NCBI GenBank assembly: GCA_019750135.1 | Contig: JAIEOV010000005.1 | Span: forward strand, 1 to 64,000 | Direction of reading: 5' to 3' | Source: Reyranella sp. | GTDB taxonomy: Bacteria; Pseudomonadota; Alphaproteobacteria; Reyranellales; Reyranellaceae | DNA length: 64,000 bases | Shown here: piece by piece, positions 25,355 to 35,097 of the stretch | How positions within the stretch are numbered: the first letter of the stretch is position 1 | Layout: each line of letters begins with the position of its first letter | Notes under the pieces: model-generated | Seen by the model: only the letters and a program-made list of their open reading frames with translations | Told to the model about the DNA's origin: nothing | The model's database searches: none | Position numbers and translations under genes: made by a program

Positions 25355-25984
25355 TCAACTCCGCTTCGGCTGGGCCGGCACGGGCTTCTTCTCAGCCGGC
25401 TTCTCGTAGACCAGGTCGAAACCCTCGCGCATGCCGTCGCAGGGATTGTCGCCCTCGGCCAGGCGCCAGACCTGCGACTTGCCCGAGCGCTTGAAGTTCA
25501 GCAGGCCCGCCACCTTGCAGGCCGTGCCCTTCTCGACCTTGGCGACGCGGAAAGCGACCTCGCCCCTGATCTGCACCATGCCGGGCGCGATCTTCTCGAC
25601 CACGCCGTCGATCGACGCCCAGTCGCCCTCGCTGCCGGGCGCCACGCTGTCGATGCGGCCCTTCACGATCCAGACATTGCCCTGCTTGGTGACGCTGACG
25701 TCACCCGGCTTGGCGCCCTTGATCTTGGCGTAGCGGCCCCAGGAGATCTTGCGCGCATCGGCGAAGAGCTGCGCCTCCGCGTCGGAAGCGATCTCGGTAC
25801 GGTCGATCTTCGGCACGCCCGCCGGCAGCGGCGAGGTGAGCCCGGTGGTGGGCGCCCCCTGCTGCACGGTCGGCGCCCTCTCCGGCGGCGGCGCGGGATA
25901 ATAAGGAGTCGACGGTTGCTGCTGCTGTTGGGCAGCGGCACCACCTGCCAGGAGGGTGAGAAGCAGGACCAGGATTCGATTCAT
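25355..25984 (-). CDS. Secreted protein of unknown function
   Basis: A 209-residue periplasmic protein. A signal peptide (MNRILVLLLTLLAGGAAAQ) is followed by a Gln run and a Pro-rich linker (STPYYPAPPPERAP). A folded domain follows with two Cys (GTACKVAG, DNPCDGMREG), which may form a disulfide, and a Lys/Pro-rich tail. No family is recognised. It is 36 bases downstream of another secreted protein gene (26021-26848) on the same strand and may share its mRNA. Confidence 0.78.
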   Translation of the reverse strand: MNRILVLLLTLLAGGAAAQQQQQPSTPYYPAPPPERAPTVQQGAPTTGLTSPLPAGVPKIDRTEIASDAEAQLFADARKISWGRYAKIKGAKPGDVSVTKQGNVWIVKGRIDSVAPGSEGDWASIDGVVEKIAPGMVQIRGEVAFRVAKVEKGTACKVAGLLNFKRSGKSQVWRLAEGDNPCDGMREGFDLVYEKPAEKKPVPAQPKRS

Positions 25985-26020
25985 TATCTATCGGCTCTTA
26001 CATCAGGGGTCACAGGGACG

Positions 26021-26848
26021 CTACTTCTTCGCCCCACTCTTCGGTGGAACAGCAGGCGTCGAGGGTGAAACCGGCGCGGCAGCCGGCGGCTGCTCGCCGC
26101 GCAGTCCCGCTTCGGCGCCGTGCGCGGCGCTCGAGCCGGGTGGCACCAGGCGCAGGACGGCGCTGAAGTCGAGGTTGGCCGAGGCGCGATCGCCGCGCGC
26201 CAGGCTGGCGAAACCGCGCTCGAGCAGGGCCTCGGAATGATCGGGCGCCACCTTCAGCGCCCGCGTGGCGTCCTCGTAGGCCTTCGCCGGATTGCCGGAA
26301 TTGCGCCACGCGGCGGCCCGCAGCACCAGGATCTCGACGTCGTCGCGCCGCAGGCCGAGCGCGCGGTCGAAGTCGGATATGGCGCGCGGCCAGGCCTTCA
26401 GCGCGGCGAAGCTGAGCCCGCGATCGAGCCACAGGTCTGCATCCTTGGCATTGAGCTCGAGGGCCTTGCTCTGCGCCTCGGCCGCCTTCTCGGGCAGGCC
26501 CGCCTCCATGAAGGCCTGGCCGGCCTGCGCCCACAATTCGGCGCGCAGGCCCGGGCGCTCCTTGCCCATGTCGCGCGCGATCGCCTCGAACTGCGCCGCC
26601 GCCTGGGTGTAGCGGCCGGCGCCGAACATGGCGGTAGCCACGCAGTGACGGGCGGCGAGCCCGCCGCCCTGGGCGTGCCATTTCTCGGCGATCGGGAGCG
26701 CCTTCAGGGGCTCGGCCCGCGCCTGGTTCATGCATTCGTTGTACTTGCGCAGGTGATCCGGCGATTCGTCGAAAATGCTCAAGCCCTGCGCGACACAGGG
26801 TGCAGCCGCAAGCAGCGCGAGGCAGAAGGCCAGGCGGGAAAACAACAT
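26021..26848 (-). CDS. TPR-repeat secreted protein
   Basis: A 275-residue protein with a signal peptide (LFSRLAFCLALLAAAPCVAQ). At least four TPR-like helical pairs follow: ELWAQAGQAFMEAGLPEKAAEAQSKALELN, DLWLDRGLSFAALKAWPRAISDFDRAL, ILVLRAAAWRNSGNPAKAYEDATRAL and ALLERGFASLARGDRASANLDFSAVLRL. The tail is Pro/Ala-rich. TPR domains bind proteins; the partner is unknown. Start ATG at 26846-26848. Confidence 0.82.
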   Translation of the reverse strand: MLFSRLAFCLALLAAAPCVAQGLSIFDESPDHLRKYNECMNQARAEPLKALPIAEKWHAQGGGLAARHCVATAMFGAGRYTQAAAQFEAIARDMGKERPGLRAELWAQAGQAFMEAGLPEKAAEAQSKALELNAKDADLWLDRGLSFAALKAWPRAISDFDRALGLRRDDVEILVLRAAAWRNSGNPAKAYEDATRALKVAPDHSEALLERGFASLARGDRASANLDFSAVLRLVPPGSSAAHGAEAGLRGEQPPAAAPVSPSTPAVPPKSGAKK

Positions 26849-26884
26849 CCTTGAAAAGAACCGCGTCACGGCGATCCTGACAAG

Positions 26885-27763
26885 ATGACAGGACGTCTTT
26901 TCATCTTCGGTTTGGGCTACTGCGGCCTTGAAATTGCCAAGCTTGCGCGGGCCGCCGGCTGGATCGTGGCCGGTACCTGCAGGACGCGCGAAAAGGCGGA
27001 CGAGCTCAGGGGACGGGGGTTCGAGGCGCACCTGTTCGATGGCACCGCGGCCCTGCCCGCCGAGGCGATCGGCAGGGCGTCGCACGTCCTTTGCACCATC
27101 GCGCCGGGCACGACCGGCGATCCGGCGTTGAAGACGTCAGCGTGCCTCCTGCGCGACGCGCGCTGGCTGGGATACCTCTCGACCACCGGCGTGTACGGCG
27201 ATCACGGCGGCGGCTGGGTCGACGAGGAAACGCCCGCGCGCCCCATGCAGCCGCGCAGCATCGAGCGGCTGGCGACCGAACGCGCCTGGCAGGTGATGGG
27301 GATGGAGCAGGGCTCGGCTGTCGACATCTTCCGCCTGCCCGGCATCTACGGTCCGGGGCGCAGCGCGATCGACCAGGTGAAGGCGGGCACGGCTCGACGC
27401 ATCGACAAGCCGGGCCAGGTCTTCTCGCGCATCCATGTCGAGGATGTCGCCGGCACCGTGCTGCTGGCACTCATGCAGGGGCGCGCCGGCACGATCTACA
27501 ACGTCGCCGACGACCTGCCGGCCGCGACCGGCGAGGTCGTGGCCTTCGCCTGCGAACTTCTGGGCAAGCCCGTGCCGCCGGCCCTGCCGTGGGACGAGGT
27601 GGCGCCGACCATGAGCGCCATGGCGCGCTCGTTCTATGCCGAGAATCGACGGGTGAAGAACGACAGAATCAAGAACGAGCTCGGCGTGGCGCTGCGCTTT
27701 CCGACGTACAAGGAAGGGCTGCGCGCGATTGCGTTGGCTACAGGAGTTCTTCGACCGTCGTGA
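26885..27763 (+). CDS. NAD-dependent epimerase/SDR-family protein (YeeZ-like)
   Basis: A 292-residue protein of the extended short-chain dehydrogenase fold. The N-terminal motif FIFGLGYCGLEIAKLA is a variant Rossmann nucleotide loop; LSTTGVYGDHGGGWVDEETP and RLPGIYGPGRSAIDQ follow. The catalytic Tyr appears in STTGVYG rather than in a clear YxxxK, so enzyme activity is uncertain. The substrate is unknown. It is divergent from the TPR gene, with starts 36 bases apart. Confidence 0.8.
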   Translation: MTGRLFIFGLGYCGLEIAKLARAAGWIVAGTCRTREKADELRGRGFEAHLFDGTAALPAEAIGRASHVLCTIAPGTTGDPALKTSACLLRDARWLGYLSTTGVYGDHGGGWVDEETPARPMQPRSIERLATERAWQVMGMEQGSAVDIFRLPGIYGPGRSAIDQVKAGTARRIDKPGQVFSRIHVEDVAGTVLLALMQGRAGTIYNVADDLPAATGEVVAFACELLGKPVPPALPWDEVAPTMSAMARSFYAENRRVKNDRIKNELGVALRFPTYKEGLRAIALATGVLRPS

Positions 27764-28490
27764 TCAGTCGCGCGATATCGGACGGTGTGCTGAGGCGATG
27801 GTCGCCGCCCTTGATCAACGTCGTGATCACCTCGGGCGCTTCCACGTGTTCCGCGATCTGCAGGGAATACTCCCACGGCACGTCAGGATCGCTCTGGCCG
27901 TGCAGCAGGCGCACCCGACAGGGCAACGCCAGCTTCTTGTCGAGCAGGAGGTGATTGCGTCCCTCCTCGATCAGCTTCCAGGTGAACACAGACGGTTCGG
28001 GCGAATACTGCGACGGCCGCTCCAGCCGTCCGTCGCGCTGCAGCCGTTCGCGATCCTCGGGCGACAGGCCCTTCAGCAGCATGCGCTCGGTGAAGTCGGG
28101 CGCCGCTGCGATCAGCACCAGGCCGGCCAGCCGCTCGGGCCGCGCCCGCGCGGCCAGCAATGACAGCCAGCCGCCCATGCTCGATCCGACCAGCACCAGC
28201 TTGCCCTCGGTGAGCTGGTCGAGCACGGCGAGTGAATCGTCGAGCCAGCGCCCGATCGTGCCGTCCTCGAAGCGACCCGACGACTGGCCGTGGCCGAGAT
28301 AGTCGAAGCGCACGAAGGCGCGGCCGCTTCGTTGCGCCCATTCCTCGAGCGCCATCGCCTTGGTGCCGGTCATGTCGGAGCGGAAGCCGCCCAGGAACGC
28401 CACAGTCGGCGTGCGACCGGATGTCGTCGCATAGGCAACGGTGTTGCCGTCAGGACGCCGCAGTCTTTGCACTCTATCGTCGCTGCTCAT
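27738..28490 (-). CDS. Alpha/beta hydrolase
   Basis: A 250-residue serine hydrolase. Strand motifs are PTVAFLGGFRSDMTGTKA and VRFDYLGHGQSSGRFEDGTI. The nucleophile elbow is LVGSSMGGWLSLLAA (Ser in GSSMGG), the acid is probably Asp in LHGQSDPDVPWEYS, and the His is GGDHRLS. This resembles ABHD10/palmitoyl-type hydrolases, but the substrate is unknown. Its 3' end overlaps the convergent SDR gene by 26 bases. Confidence 0.85.
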   Translation of the reverse strand: MSSDDRVQRLRRPDGNTVAYATTSGRTPTVAFLGGFRSDMTGTKAMALEEWAQRSGRAFVRFDYLGHGQSSGRFEDGTIGRWLDDSLAVLDQLTEGKLVLVGSSMGGWLSLLAARARPERLAGLVLIAAAPDFTERMLLKGLSPEDRERLQRDGRLERPSQYSPEPSVFTWKLIEEGRNHLLLDKKLALPCRVRLLHGQSDPDVPWEYSLQIAEHVEAPEVITTLIKGGDHRLSTPSDIARLITTVEELL

Positions 28491-28533
28491 CCCGTGTTAC
28501 CTGCCACAACAATTAACCATCCGCCAAGCTGAC

Positions 28534-29661
28534 GTGCCCATCCCGACTCTTCTGCAGATCGTTCCCACCCTCGCGGGCGGCGGCTTGGCGCGCGCCACGC
28601 TCGACGCTGCGCAGGCCGTGATCGCCGCCGGCGGCTCGGCCATCGTCGCCTCGCCGGGCGGCGCCATGGTGCCCGATCTGCTGCGCCTGCGCGCCACGCA
28701 TCTGGAGCTGCCGGAGGGCGGTCACCCGCTGTGGGGTCGCCTGATGCTGCCCGGCAAGCTCGCCTCGAGCCTGCGTGAAGCGCGCGTCTCGCTGATCCAG
28801 GCGCGGTCGCCCAACACCGCCTGGGTGGCGCGGGCGCTGGCGCGCCGCCTCGGCATCAAGTGGATCGCCACGCTGCATACGCCCTTCCTCGCCGACGGCA
28901 TCGCCGAGCGCTTCGTCGAGCGTCGGCAGGCGCGGGCCGACGCGGTGATCGCCGTGTCGGATCACGTGGCGCGCGATGCGCTGGAACGCTTCCCCACGCT
29001 CGACGGCCGCCTGGAGACGATTCCCCCCGGCATCAACTTCGACCGCTTCGATCCCACCATCGTGCGCGCCGACCGGGTCATCAAGCTCGCCTCCGAGCTG
29101 CGGGTGCCGGACGGCAGCCATCTGATCCTCTGCCCGGCGCGCTTCGACGAGGATCGCGGCCAGAAGATCCTGATCGAGGCGGTGAAGCGCCTGGGACGCG
29201 ACGACGTCTTCTGCCTGCTGCTGGGCTCGGTCGGCGCACCGACGCCGTTCGAGCGCGAGCTGGAGCGCGGCATCGTCGCGGCCGATCTCGCCGGCCGCAT
29301 GCAGATCGGCCCCTATGTCGACGACATGCCGGCGGCCTACATGCTGGCCGACGTCGTGGTCGCGACCGGCGGCGCCCGCCAGGGCTTCAGCCGCACCCTG
29401 ATCGAGGCCCAGGCGATGGGCCGTCCCGTGGTGGCCGAGGACGGCGGCGGCGCCGTTGAATCGGTGCTGCCGGGGGTCACCGGCTGGCTGGCGCCGGGCG
29501 GCGACCCGGCGGCGCTGGCCGAGGCGCTGCAGAGCGCGCTGTCGCTCAGCACCGAACGGCGGGTCGAGGTCGCCCGCGCCGCCCAGGAGCAGGTGCGCAG
29601 CCGCTACAGCCTTGCGCACGCCAACCGCCAATTGCTCCAGCTTTACGAACGCCTGGGCTGA
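28534..29661 (+). CDS. Glycosyltransferase, GT4 family
   Basis: A 375-residue GT-B fold transferase. The N-terminal domain has LLQIVPTLAGGGLARATLDA and WIATLHTPFLADGIAERF. The nucleotide-sugar domain has ILCPARFDEDRGQKILIEAV, then GGARQGFSRTLIEAQAMGRPVVAEDGGGAVESV, with the E-x7-E motif typical of GT4. It probably adds a sugar to a lipopolysaccharide or surface polysaccharide; donor and acceptor are unknown. A GTG at 28534 gives the conserved start; the in-frame ATG at 28441 lies in the divergent hydrolase gene. Confidence 0.87.
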   Translation: MPIPTLLQIVPTLAGGGLARATLDAAQAVIAAGGSAIVASPGGAMVPDLLRLRATHLELPEGGHPLWGRLMLPGKLASSLREARVSLIQARSPNTAWVARALARRLGIKWIATLHTPFLADGIAERFVERRQARADAVIAVSDHVARDALERFPTLDGRLETIPPGINFDRFDPTIVRADRVIKLASELRVPDGSHLILCPARFDEDRGQKILIEAVKRLGRDDVFCLLLGSVGAPTPFERELERGIVAADLAGRMQIGPYVDDMPAAYMLADVVVATGGARQGFSRTLIEAQAMGRPVVAEDGGGAVESVLPGVTGWLAPGGDPAALAEALQSALSLSTERRVEVARAAQEQVRSRYSLAHANRQLLQLYERLG

Positions 29662-29835
29662 TACACCGCTGCCGCAGTGCAACCACACGGTGCGGCCGGG
29701 CATTGACTCGCGGCTTGCCCGCAATTATCTCCAAGCCCATGGAACGCCGGTTTTTCACCGCTCCAGCTTTCACGACCACCGTTCGAACTTGATTCGGCCG
29801 GGCGCGCGCACTCGTGCCGCTTCCCGGCCACGCGC

Positions 29836-29856
29836 CGCCGACACCTCGTGTCGGCG
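29836..29856. other. Perfect hairpin in the thrS leader
   Basis: CGCCGACAC (29836-29844) pairs with GTGTCGGCG (29848-29856) around a 3-base loop, 40 bases before thrS. There is no T run. It could end the glycosyltransferase mRNA weakly or be a leader structure controlling thrS. The rest of the 234-base gap from 29662 shows no gene. Confidence 0.4.
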
Positions 29857-29895
29857 CGTGAGCTGTGTTCGGAATCTTCTTATTCGGTGGTTGCC

Positions 29896-31839
29896 ATGAT
29901 CAATATTTCCTTACCGGACGGTTCGGTCCGATCCTTCGACAAACCGGTGAGCGGCGCCGACATCGCCGCCTCGATCGGCCCCGGCCTCGCCAAGGCGGCG
30001 CTGGCCCTGCGCGTCGACGGCAAAATGAAGGACCTCAGCCATGTCGTCGACCACGACGCCAAGATCGGCATCGTGACGTCACGCGACCCTGACGCGCTCG
30101 AGCTGCTGCGCCACGACGCGGCGCACGTGCTCGCCCAGGCGGTCCAGGAGCTCTATCCCGGCACGCAGATCACGTTCGGCCCGGCGACGGACGACGGCTT
30201 CTATTACGACTTCGTGCGCGAGCAGCCGTTCTCGTCCGAGGACTTCGCCAAGATCGAGCAGCGCATGGCCGAGATCGTCGACCGAGACCTGCCGATCACG
30301 CGCGAGATCTGGGACCGCGCCAGGATCAAGGACTACTTCAAGCAGCACGGCGAGAGCTTCAAGGCCCAATGGGCCGACGAGTTGCCCAAGGACGAGGAGA
30401 TCTCTGTCTACAAGCAGGGCGACTGGCTCGACATGTGCCTGGGCCCGCACCTGCCCTCGACGGGCAAGCTCGGCAAGGCGTTCAAGCTCACGAAGGTGTC
30501 GGGCGCCTACTGGCGCGGCGACGCCAACAATGCCCAGCTGCAGCGCGTCTACGGCACGGTCTTCTTCTCCGACAAGGACCTCAAGGCCTACCTGCACCGC
30601 ATCGAGGAAGCCGAGAAGCGCGACCATCGCAAGCTCGGGCCGGAGATGGGCCTCTTCCATCAGCAGGAAGACGCCGCCGGCATGGTCTACTGGCATCCCA
30701 AGGGCTGGACGTTCTGGCGCACCCTCGAGAACTACCTGCGCCGCAGGCTCGAGGCCGGCGGCTACGTCGAGGTGAAGACGCCGCAGCTCAACGACCGGCG
30801 GCTATGGGAGAAGTCGGGCCACTGGGAGAATTTTCGCGAGAACATGTATCTCAGCGAAAACGAAGAGGGCCTGAAGGAGTTCGTCGACGATCCGGCGCGG
30901 CGCATGTTCGCGCTGAAGCCGATGAACTGCCCCTGCCACATCCAGATCTTCAATCAAGGCCTGCGCAGCTATCGCGAGCTGCCGCTGCGCATGGCCGAGA
31001 TGGGGTCGTGCCATCGCTTCGAGCCGTCGGGTGCGCTGCATGGCATCCTGCGCGTGCGCGCCTTCACGCAGGACGACGCGCACATCTTCTGCAGCCCCGA
31101 CCAGATCGAGGCCGAGACGATCCGCTTCTGCGGCCTGCTCGACTCGATCTACAAGGACCTGGGCTTCTCGGACTATTTCGTGAAGTTCTCCGACCGGCCG
31201 CCGGTCCGGATCGGCTCGGATGAGATCTGGGACCAGGCCGAGGGCGCGCTCCAGTCGGCGTCCAAGGCGGCCGGCGTCGACCTGATCCTCAATCCCGGCG
31301 AGGGCGCTTTCTACGGCCCCAAGCTGGAATTCGTGCTGCGCGACGCGATCGGCCGCGACTGGCAGTGCGGCACGCTGCAGGTCGACTTCATGCTGCCCGA
31401 GCGCCTGGGCGCGAGCTACGTCGCCGAGGACGGCAGCCGCAAGGTGCCGGTCATGCTGCACCGCGCCATCTTCGGCAGCTTCGAGCGGATGATCGGCGTT
31501 CTCATCGAGCACTATGCCGGCCGGTTCCCGCTCTGGCTGGCGCCGACGCAAGCGGTAGTGGCAACGATCGTCAACGACGCCGACTCCTATGCCCAGGAGC
31601 TTGCAGCCAAGCTCCGTGCCGCCGGCATGCGGGTCGAGACGGACCTGCGCAACGAGAAGATCAACTACAAGGTCCGCGAGCATTCGCTGGCCCATGTCCC
31701 GCTGATCCTGGCCGTCGGCCGCCGCGACGTGGAGGGCAAGACGGTGGCCGTCCGCCGCCTGGGCTCGGAAAAGCAGGAGGTCCTTGAACTCGGGGCCGCC
31801 GTCACTAAACTTTCTGAAGAGGCACGGCCGCCCTTCTAG
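29896..31839 (+). CDS. thrS: Threonyl-tRNA synthetase
   Basis: A 647-residue class II synthetase that charges tRNA-Thr. In order: TGS domain ([20 protein letters not shown]), the editing domain with [16 protein letters not shown] and the zinc-type [15 protein letters not shown], the catalytic core with [44 protein letters not shown] and [12 protein letters not shown], motif 3 [21 protein letters not shown], and the anticodon-binding domain. The ATG at 29896 matches the usual N-terminus. Confidence 0.97.
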   Translation: MINISLPDGSVRSFDKPVSGADIAASIGPGLAKAALALRVDGKMKDLSHVVDHDAKIGIVTSRDPDALELLRHDAAHVLAQAVQELYPGTQITFGPATDDGFYYDFVREQPFSSEDFAKIEQRMAEIVDRDLPITREIWDRARIKDYFKQHGESFKAQWADELPKDEEISVYKQGDWLDMCLGPHLPSTGKLGKAFKLTKVSGAYWRGDANNAQLQRVYGTVFFSDKDLKAYLHRIEEAEKRDHRKLGPEMGLFHQQEDAAGMVYWHPKGWTFWRTLENYLRRRLEAGGYVEVKTPQLNDRRLWEKSGHWENFRENMYLSENEEGLKEFVDDPARRMFALKPMNCPCHIQIFNQGLRSYRELPLRMAEMGSCHRFEPSGALHGILRVRAFTQDDAHIFCSPDQIEAETIRFCGLLDSIYKDLGFSDYFVKFSDRPPVRIGSDEIWDQAEGALQSASKAAGVDLILNPGEGAFYGPKLEFVLRDAIGRDWQCGTLQVDFMLPERLGASYVAEDGSRKVPVMLHRAIFGSFERMIGVLIEHYAGRFPLWLAPTQAVVATIVNDADSYAQELAAKLRAAGMRVETDLRNEKINYKVREHSLAHVPLILAVGRRDVEGKTVAVRRLGSEKQEVLELGAAVTKLSEEARPPF

Positions 31840-31912
31840 GGTGGCCGCCGTCTCGTACCCCGCTCCCGATTTTCAGAAAGATGAGGGAGCTCTTACGAAG
31901 GAGAAGGAAGCC

Positions 31913-32449
31913 ATAGCCAGACCTGCCCAACAGAGCGCGCCCACCCGCGAGGGTCCGCGCGTCAACGGCGAAATCAAAGCGCCGCAAGTCCGACTGATCG
32001 ACGAGAACGGCGATATGGTCGGCGTCGTCAGCACCCGCGAGGCAATCGACATGGCAGAGGAGGCCAGTCTCGACCTGATCGAGATCTCCCCCAATGCGGT
32101 CCCGCCGGTCGCCAAGATTTCCGATTACGGCAAATACAAATACGAAGCGCAGAAGAAGGCGCACGAGGCGCGTAAGCACCAGAAGGTCATCGAGGTCAAA
32201 GAGATCAAGATGCGCCCGAACATCGACGACCACGATTATGAAGTGAAGATGCGCGCCATGAAGCGGTTCATCGAGGAAGGCGACAAGGTGAAGGTCACCC
32301 TGCGCTTCCGCGGCCGCGAGATGGTCCATTCCGAGCTCGGCCTGCAGGTGCTGAACCGCGTCCGCGGCGAGATGGACCCGCTGACCAAGATCGAGTCGAT
32401 GCCGCGCATGGAAGGCCGGCAGATGATCATGGTGCTGGCTCCGAAGTAA
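31913..32449 (+). CDS. infC: Translation initiation factor IF-3, probable AUA start
   Basis: A factor that binds the 30S subunit and checks start-codon pairing. The core reads [22 protein letters not shown], then [19 protein letters not shown] and [42 protein letters not shown]. No ATG, GTG or TTG occurs where IF-3 normally starts. An ATA at 31913 lies 9 bases after AAGGAG (31898-31903) and gives 178 residues beginning (M)[17 protein letters not shown], the usual family length (E. coli 180). IF-3 genes often use rare start codons for self-control. The only in-frame alternatives are GTG 31841 (202 residues) and TTG 31784, without clear ribosome sites. Confidence 0.9.
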   Translation: MARPAQQSAPTREGPRVNGEIKAPQVRLIDENGDMVGVVSTREAIDMAEEASLDLIEISPNAVPPVAKISDYGKYKYEAQKKAHEARKHQKVIEVKEIKMRPNIDDHDYEVKMRAMKRFIEEGDKVKVTLRFRGREMVHSELGLQVLNRVRGEMDPLTKIESMPRMEGRQMIMVLAPK

Positions 32450-32463
32450 TCGCGCCGAAGTCG

Positions 32464-33267
32464 TTACTTCGTCGCCTTCGGGGGCCGCAGGCGCAGCGTC
32501 ACAGTTCCGGCGCTGCGCGATTGCTCAGGATCGAAGCGCCCATTCGCCGTCGACCCGTCGAGCCAGAGCACGCTGTAGACGGTCTCGCCGGCGAACGACA
32601 TCGGCTTGTCGGTCTTGCCGTACATCCAGTAATCGCAGCGGATCGGGTCGTCCGGGTTGAGCTGCTGCGCCTGGCAGATCTGGTGCAGCACGTAGGGCAT
32701 GAACCGGGCGCGGCCGTCTTCCGGCGCCGTCGTGTAGTTGAGCGCCAGCGAGCGCCGCTGGCCTTCGCAGCGATGGATCGCGCGGACCTGCGCCGCCCCC
32801 GGCGTCTTCAGCCTGATCCCATCCAGCTCCACCACCAGCGCATCGACCGCGCGGGCGCGGGCGGCGTCGGTGAAGCCCGCGCTCACCAGCATGGCCTCGT
32901 AGCGGCCGACCGCTTCGGCGGTCGGCCCTTCGGGATAGCCGGCGCGCGCCAGGTCGCGCTGCCAGGAGCGCGTCTCGAGCGCGCGCACGACCATCGCGCC
33001 GGTGAGGCCCGCGCGCTCGGCCCAGTCGCCCAGCACATTCTCGGCGGTCCAGCAGTACTTCAGGAGATTGTAGCCCTCGGGCTCGACCGGCCTGGCGCGC
33101 GCGTCGACCACGCCCATCACCTGGCCGACGACGGTCTTCACCAGGACGTACTGCGCCGCCGGGTTCTCGCTCACTTTTTCAGAGCTCGACTGAACAGTCC
33201 CCGACCGTGCCCCAACCGGTGTGGCGCTCAAAGCCGCTACAAGGGCAATCGCTGCAATCTTCCTCAT
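32464..33267 (-). CDS. Secreted protein of unknown function
   Basis: A 267-residue protein with a signal peptide (MRKIAAIALVAALSATPVGARS). The body has conserved-looking segments YNLLKYCWTAENVLGDWAERAG, CEGQRRSLALNYTTAPEDG and HQICQAQQLNPDDPIRCDYWMYG, four Cys in all. No family is recognised. It is convergent with infC (14 bases apart) and, together with the SDR gene, separates infC from rpmI. Confidence 0.75.
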   Translation of the reverse strand: MRKIAAIALVAALSATPVGARSGTVQSSSEKVSENPAAQYVLVKTVVGQVMGVVDARARPVEPEGYNLLKYCWTAENVLGDWAERAGLTGAMVVRALETRSWQRDLARAGYPEGPTAEAVGRYEAMLVSAGFTDAARARAVDALVVELDGIRLKTPGAAQVRAIHRCEGQRRSLALNYTTAPEDGRARFMPYVLHQICQAQQLNPDDPIRCDYWMYGKTDKPMSFAGETVYSVLWLDGSTANGRFDPEQSRSAGTVTLRLRPPKATK

Positions 33268-33320
33268 GGCCGGCCGTCGCCTCCAAGCGACGTAACGCAT
33301 GGAGGCCGCGTTCGTTCCGG

Positions 33321-34076
33321 CTACGCCATGTACGACCCGCCATTGACGTGCAGCACCTGCCCGGTCATGGCGTCGGCCTCGTCGGAGGCGAGGAACACCG
33401 CACTGCGCGCGATCTGGTCCGGCGTCAGAAGCTTGCCGCCGAGCGGGATGGTCGCCTTGGCGATCTCGACCAGCTCGGCGTCGGTGTTGCCGTAGCGCGG
33501 CTGGGCGGTGTCGGTCGTGCCGGGTGCGATGGCGTTGACCCGGATGTTGTGTGGCGCGAGCTCGAGCGCCATCGCCCGGGTCATCGACACCACGCCGCCC
33601 TTGCTGGCGCTGTAGTGCACGCCGCGCACGGCCCCACGCAGGGCCTGCGAGGAGAGGTTGATGATCGAGCCCGGCTTGCCGGCGGCGATCAGCGCCTTGG
33701 CCACGGCGACGGCGGCGAAGCAGCCGGCCTTGAGGTTGATGTCGAGGACGTAGTCCCAGTCGCTCTCGCGCATCTCGAGGAATTTCACGCGCGGATAGAC
33801 GCCGGCGTTGTTGACCAGGATGTCGGGCACACCGAGCGCGCTCGCGGTCTCGGCCACCATGGCGTCGATGTCGGCGAGCTTCGAGACATCGGCCTTGATG
33901 ACATGGGCGCGCCGGCCGGCCTGCCGGGCGTAGTTCGCCACCGCCCGGGCCCCGCGCTCGTCGTCGAGCCAGGTGACGGCCACGTCAGCCCCCTCCGCGG
34001 CCAGCGCCCGGCCGATCGCGGCCCCGATGCCTTGCTGCGCGCCGGTCACCAGCGCCACTTTGCCTGCCAATTTCAT
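33321..34076 (-). CDS. Short-chain dehydrogenase/reductase (FabG-like)
   Basis: A 251-residue classical SDR. The NAD(P) loop is VALVTGAQQGIGAAIGRALA, NNAGVYPR is the stabilising motif, the catalytic Ser lies in IINLSSQALRGAV, and Tyr and Lys in VHYSASKGGVVSMTRAMALEL. HNIRVNAIAPGTTDT follows. It reduces or oxidises a keto or alcohol group; the substrate is not known. It is on the minus strand between infC and rpmI. Confidence 0.9.
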   Translation of the reverse strand: MKLAGKVALVTGAQQGIGAAIGRALAAEGADVAVTWLDDERGARAVANYARQAGRRAHVIKADVSKLADIDAMVAETASALGVPDILVNNAGVYPRVKFLEMRESDWDYVLDINLKAGCFAAVAVAKALIAAGKPGSIINLSSQALRGAVRGVHYSASKGGVVSMTRAMALELAPHNIRVNAIAPGTTDTAQPRYGNTDAELVEIAKATIPLGGKLLTPDQIARSAVFLASDEADAMTGQVLHVNGGSYMA

Positions 34077-34128
34077 GAATCAATCCTCCTGGGGCCTGCA
34101 GGCACCCATGCTGCTACTATCGTGCCGA

Positions 34129-34293
34129 ATGGCAAAGGTGCCTGAGATGACGTGGCTGACCTTGGCGAGAGCTTCGATCTCGCTCGTCGGATGGAGCGCG
34201 GTGGCCGTCGGCGGCATGCTGGTGATGGTCTGGGTTTCGCGGTGGGTCTTCCTCGGCATATTCATGCTGGCCCACCTCTACAGCCAAATCTGA
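34129..34293 (+). CDS. Possible small membrane protein
   Basis: A 54-codon frame starting at ATG 34129 encodes MTWLTLARASISLVGWSAVAVGGMLVMVWVSRWVFLGIFMLAHLYSQ after a six-residue lead (alternative ATG at 34147). It is strongly hydrophobic and could form one or two membrane helices. No family is recognised and no strong ribosome site is seen, so it may be unexpressed. Confidence 0.4.
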   Translation: MAKVPEMTWLTLARASISLVGWSAVAVGGMLVMVWVSRWVFLGIFMLAHLYSQI

Positions 34294-34432
34294 CCGTCAT
34301 CGGGGGCATTTTGCCGTCGGCGACGTGCTTGCACCGCCCCCGCACCGCCGCTATAAGCCCCGTTCTTCGGCGGCCTGGCCGTATAGGGCATTGCCTCGGC
34401 CGCCTAGTGTAACCCTTTGAAAAGGAACGAAA

Positions 34433-34636
34433 ATGCCCAAGATGAAGACCAAGAGCGGGGCCAAGAAGCGTTTTCGCTTCACGGCATCCGGCAAAGTGAA
34501 GCATGGCGTCGTCGGCAAGCGCCACGGCATGACCAAGCGGGGCAACCGCTTCCTGCGCCAGCAGACCGGCATGACCCTGGTGTCCGAGCCCGATACGCGC
34601 ATCATCAAGCGCAACTTCTTCCCGTACGAGAGGTAG
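34433..34636 (+). CDS. rpmI: 50S ribosomal protein L35
   Basis: A 67-residue basic protein. [24 protein letters not shown] and [26 protein letters not shown] are typical of L35. It is followed six bases later by rplT. In most bacteria infC is directly upstream; here an antisense pair intervenes, so rpmI-rplT probably has its own promoter in 34294-34432. Confidence 0.97.
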   Translation: MPKMKTKSGAKKRFRFTASGKVKHGVVGKRHGMTKRGNRFLRQQTGMTLVSEPDTRIIKRNFFPYER

Positions 34637-34642
34637 TCCACC

Positions 34643-34999
34643 ATGGCACGCGTAAAGCGGGGCGTGGCTGCACACGCTCGTCACAAGAAGGTCCTGAAGC
34701 TCGCCAAGGGCTATCGCGGCCGCGCCAAGCTGGCGTTCCGCGTCGGCATCGAAAAAGTCGAGAAGGGCCTGCAGTATGCTTACCGCGACCGGCGCAACAA
34801 GAAGCGCACGTTCCGCGGTCTATGGATCCAGCGCATCAACGCCGCAACCCGCGAGCATGGCATGACCTACTCGCAGTTCATGAACGGCATCCTCAAGGCC
34901 GGGATCGAGGTCGACCGCAAGGTCATGGCCGATCTGGCGGTGCGGGAGCCGGCAGCGTTTAAGGCCCTGGTCGAACAGGCCCAGGCCGCCCTCAAGTAA
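34643..34999 (+). CDS. rplT: 50S ribosomal protein L20
   Basis: A 118-residue early-assembly protein of the large subunit. [29 protein letters not shown] and [33 protein letters not shown] are diagnostic. L20 often represses its own operon by binding mRNA; no obvious site was identified here. A strong terminator follows at 35041-35070. Confidence 0.97.
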   Translation: MARVKRGVAAHARHKKVLKLAKGYRGRAKLAFRVGIEKVEKGLQYAYRDRRNKKRTFRGLWIQRINAATREHGMTYSQFMNGILKAGIEVDRKVMADLAVREPAAFKALVEQAQAALK

Positions 35000-35040
35000 T
35001 GTCCGAGCGCCCAATGGGCGCACGGATAAGGATCGCAAAG

Positions 35041-35070
35041 AGGGAGCCTGGACCGCAGGCTCCCTTTTTT
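35041..35070 (+). terminator. Rho-independent terminator after rplT
   Basis: AGGGAGCCTG (35041-35050) and CAGGCTCCCT (35056-35065) form a 10-bp perfect stem with a 5-base loop and a T6 run, 28 bases before pheS. Confidence 0.93.
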
Positions 35071-35097
35071 CGTGTCGGGTTCGGAAGAGAGACATCT

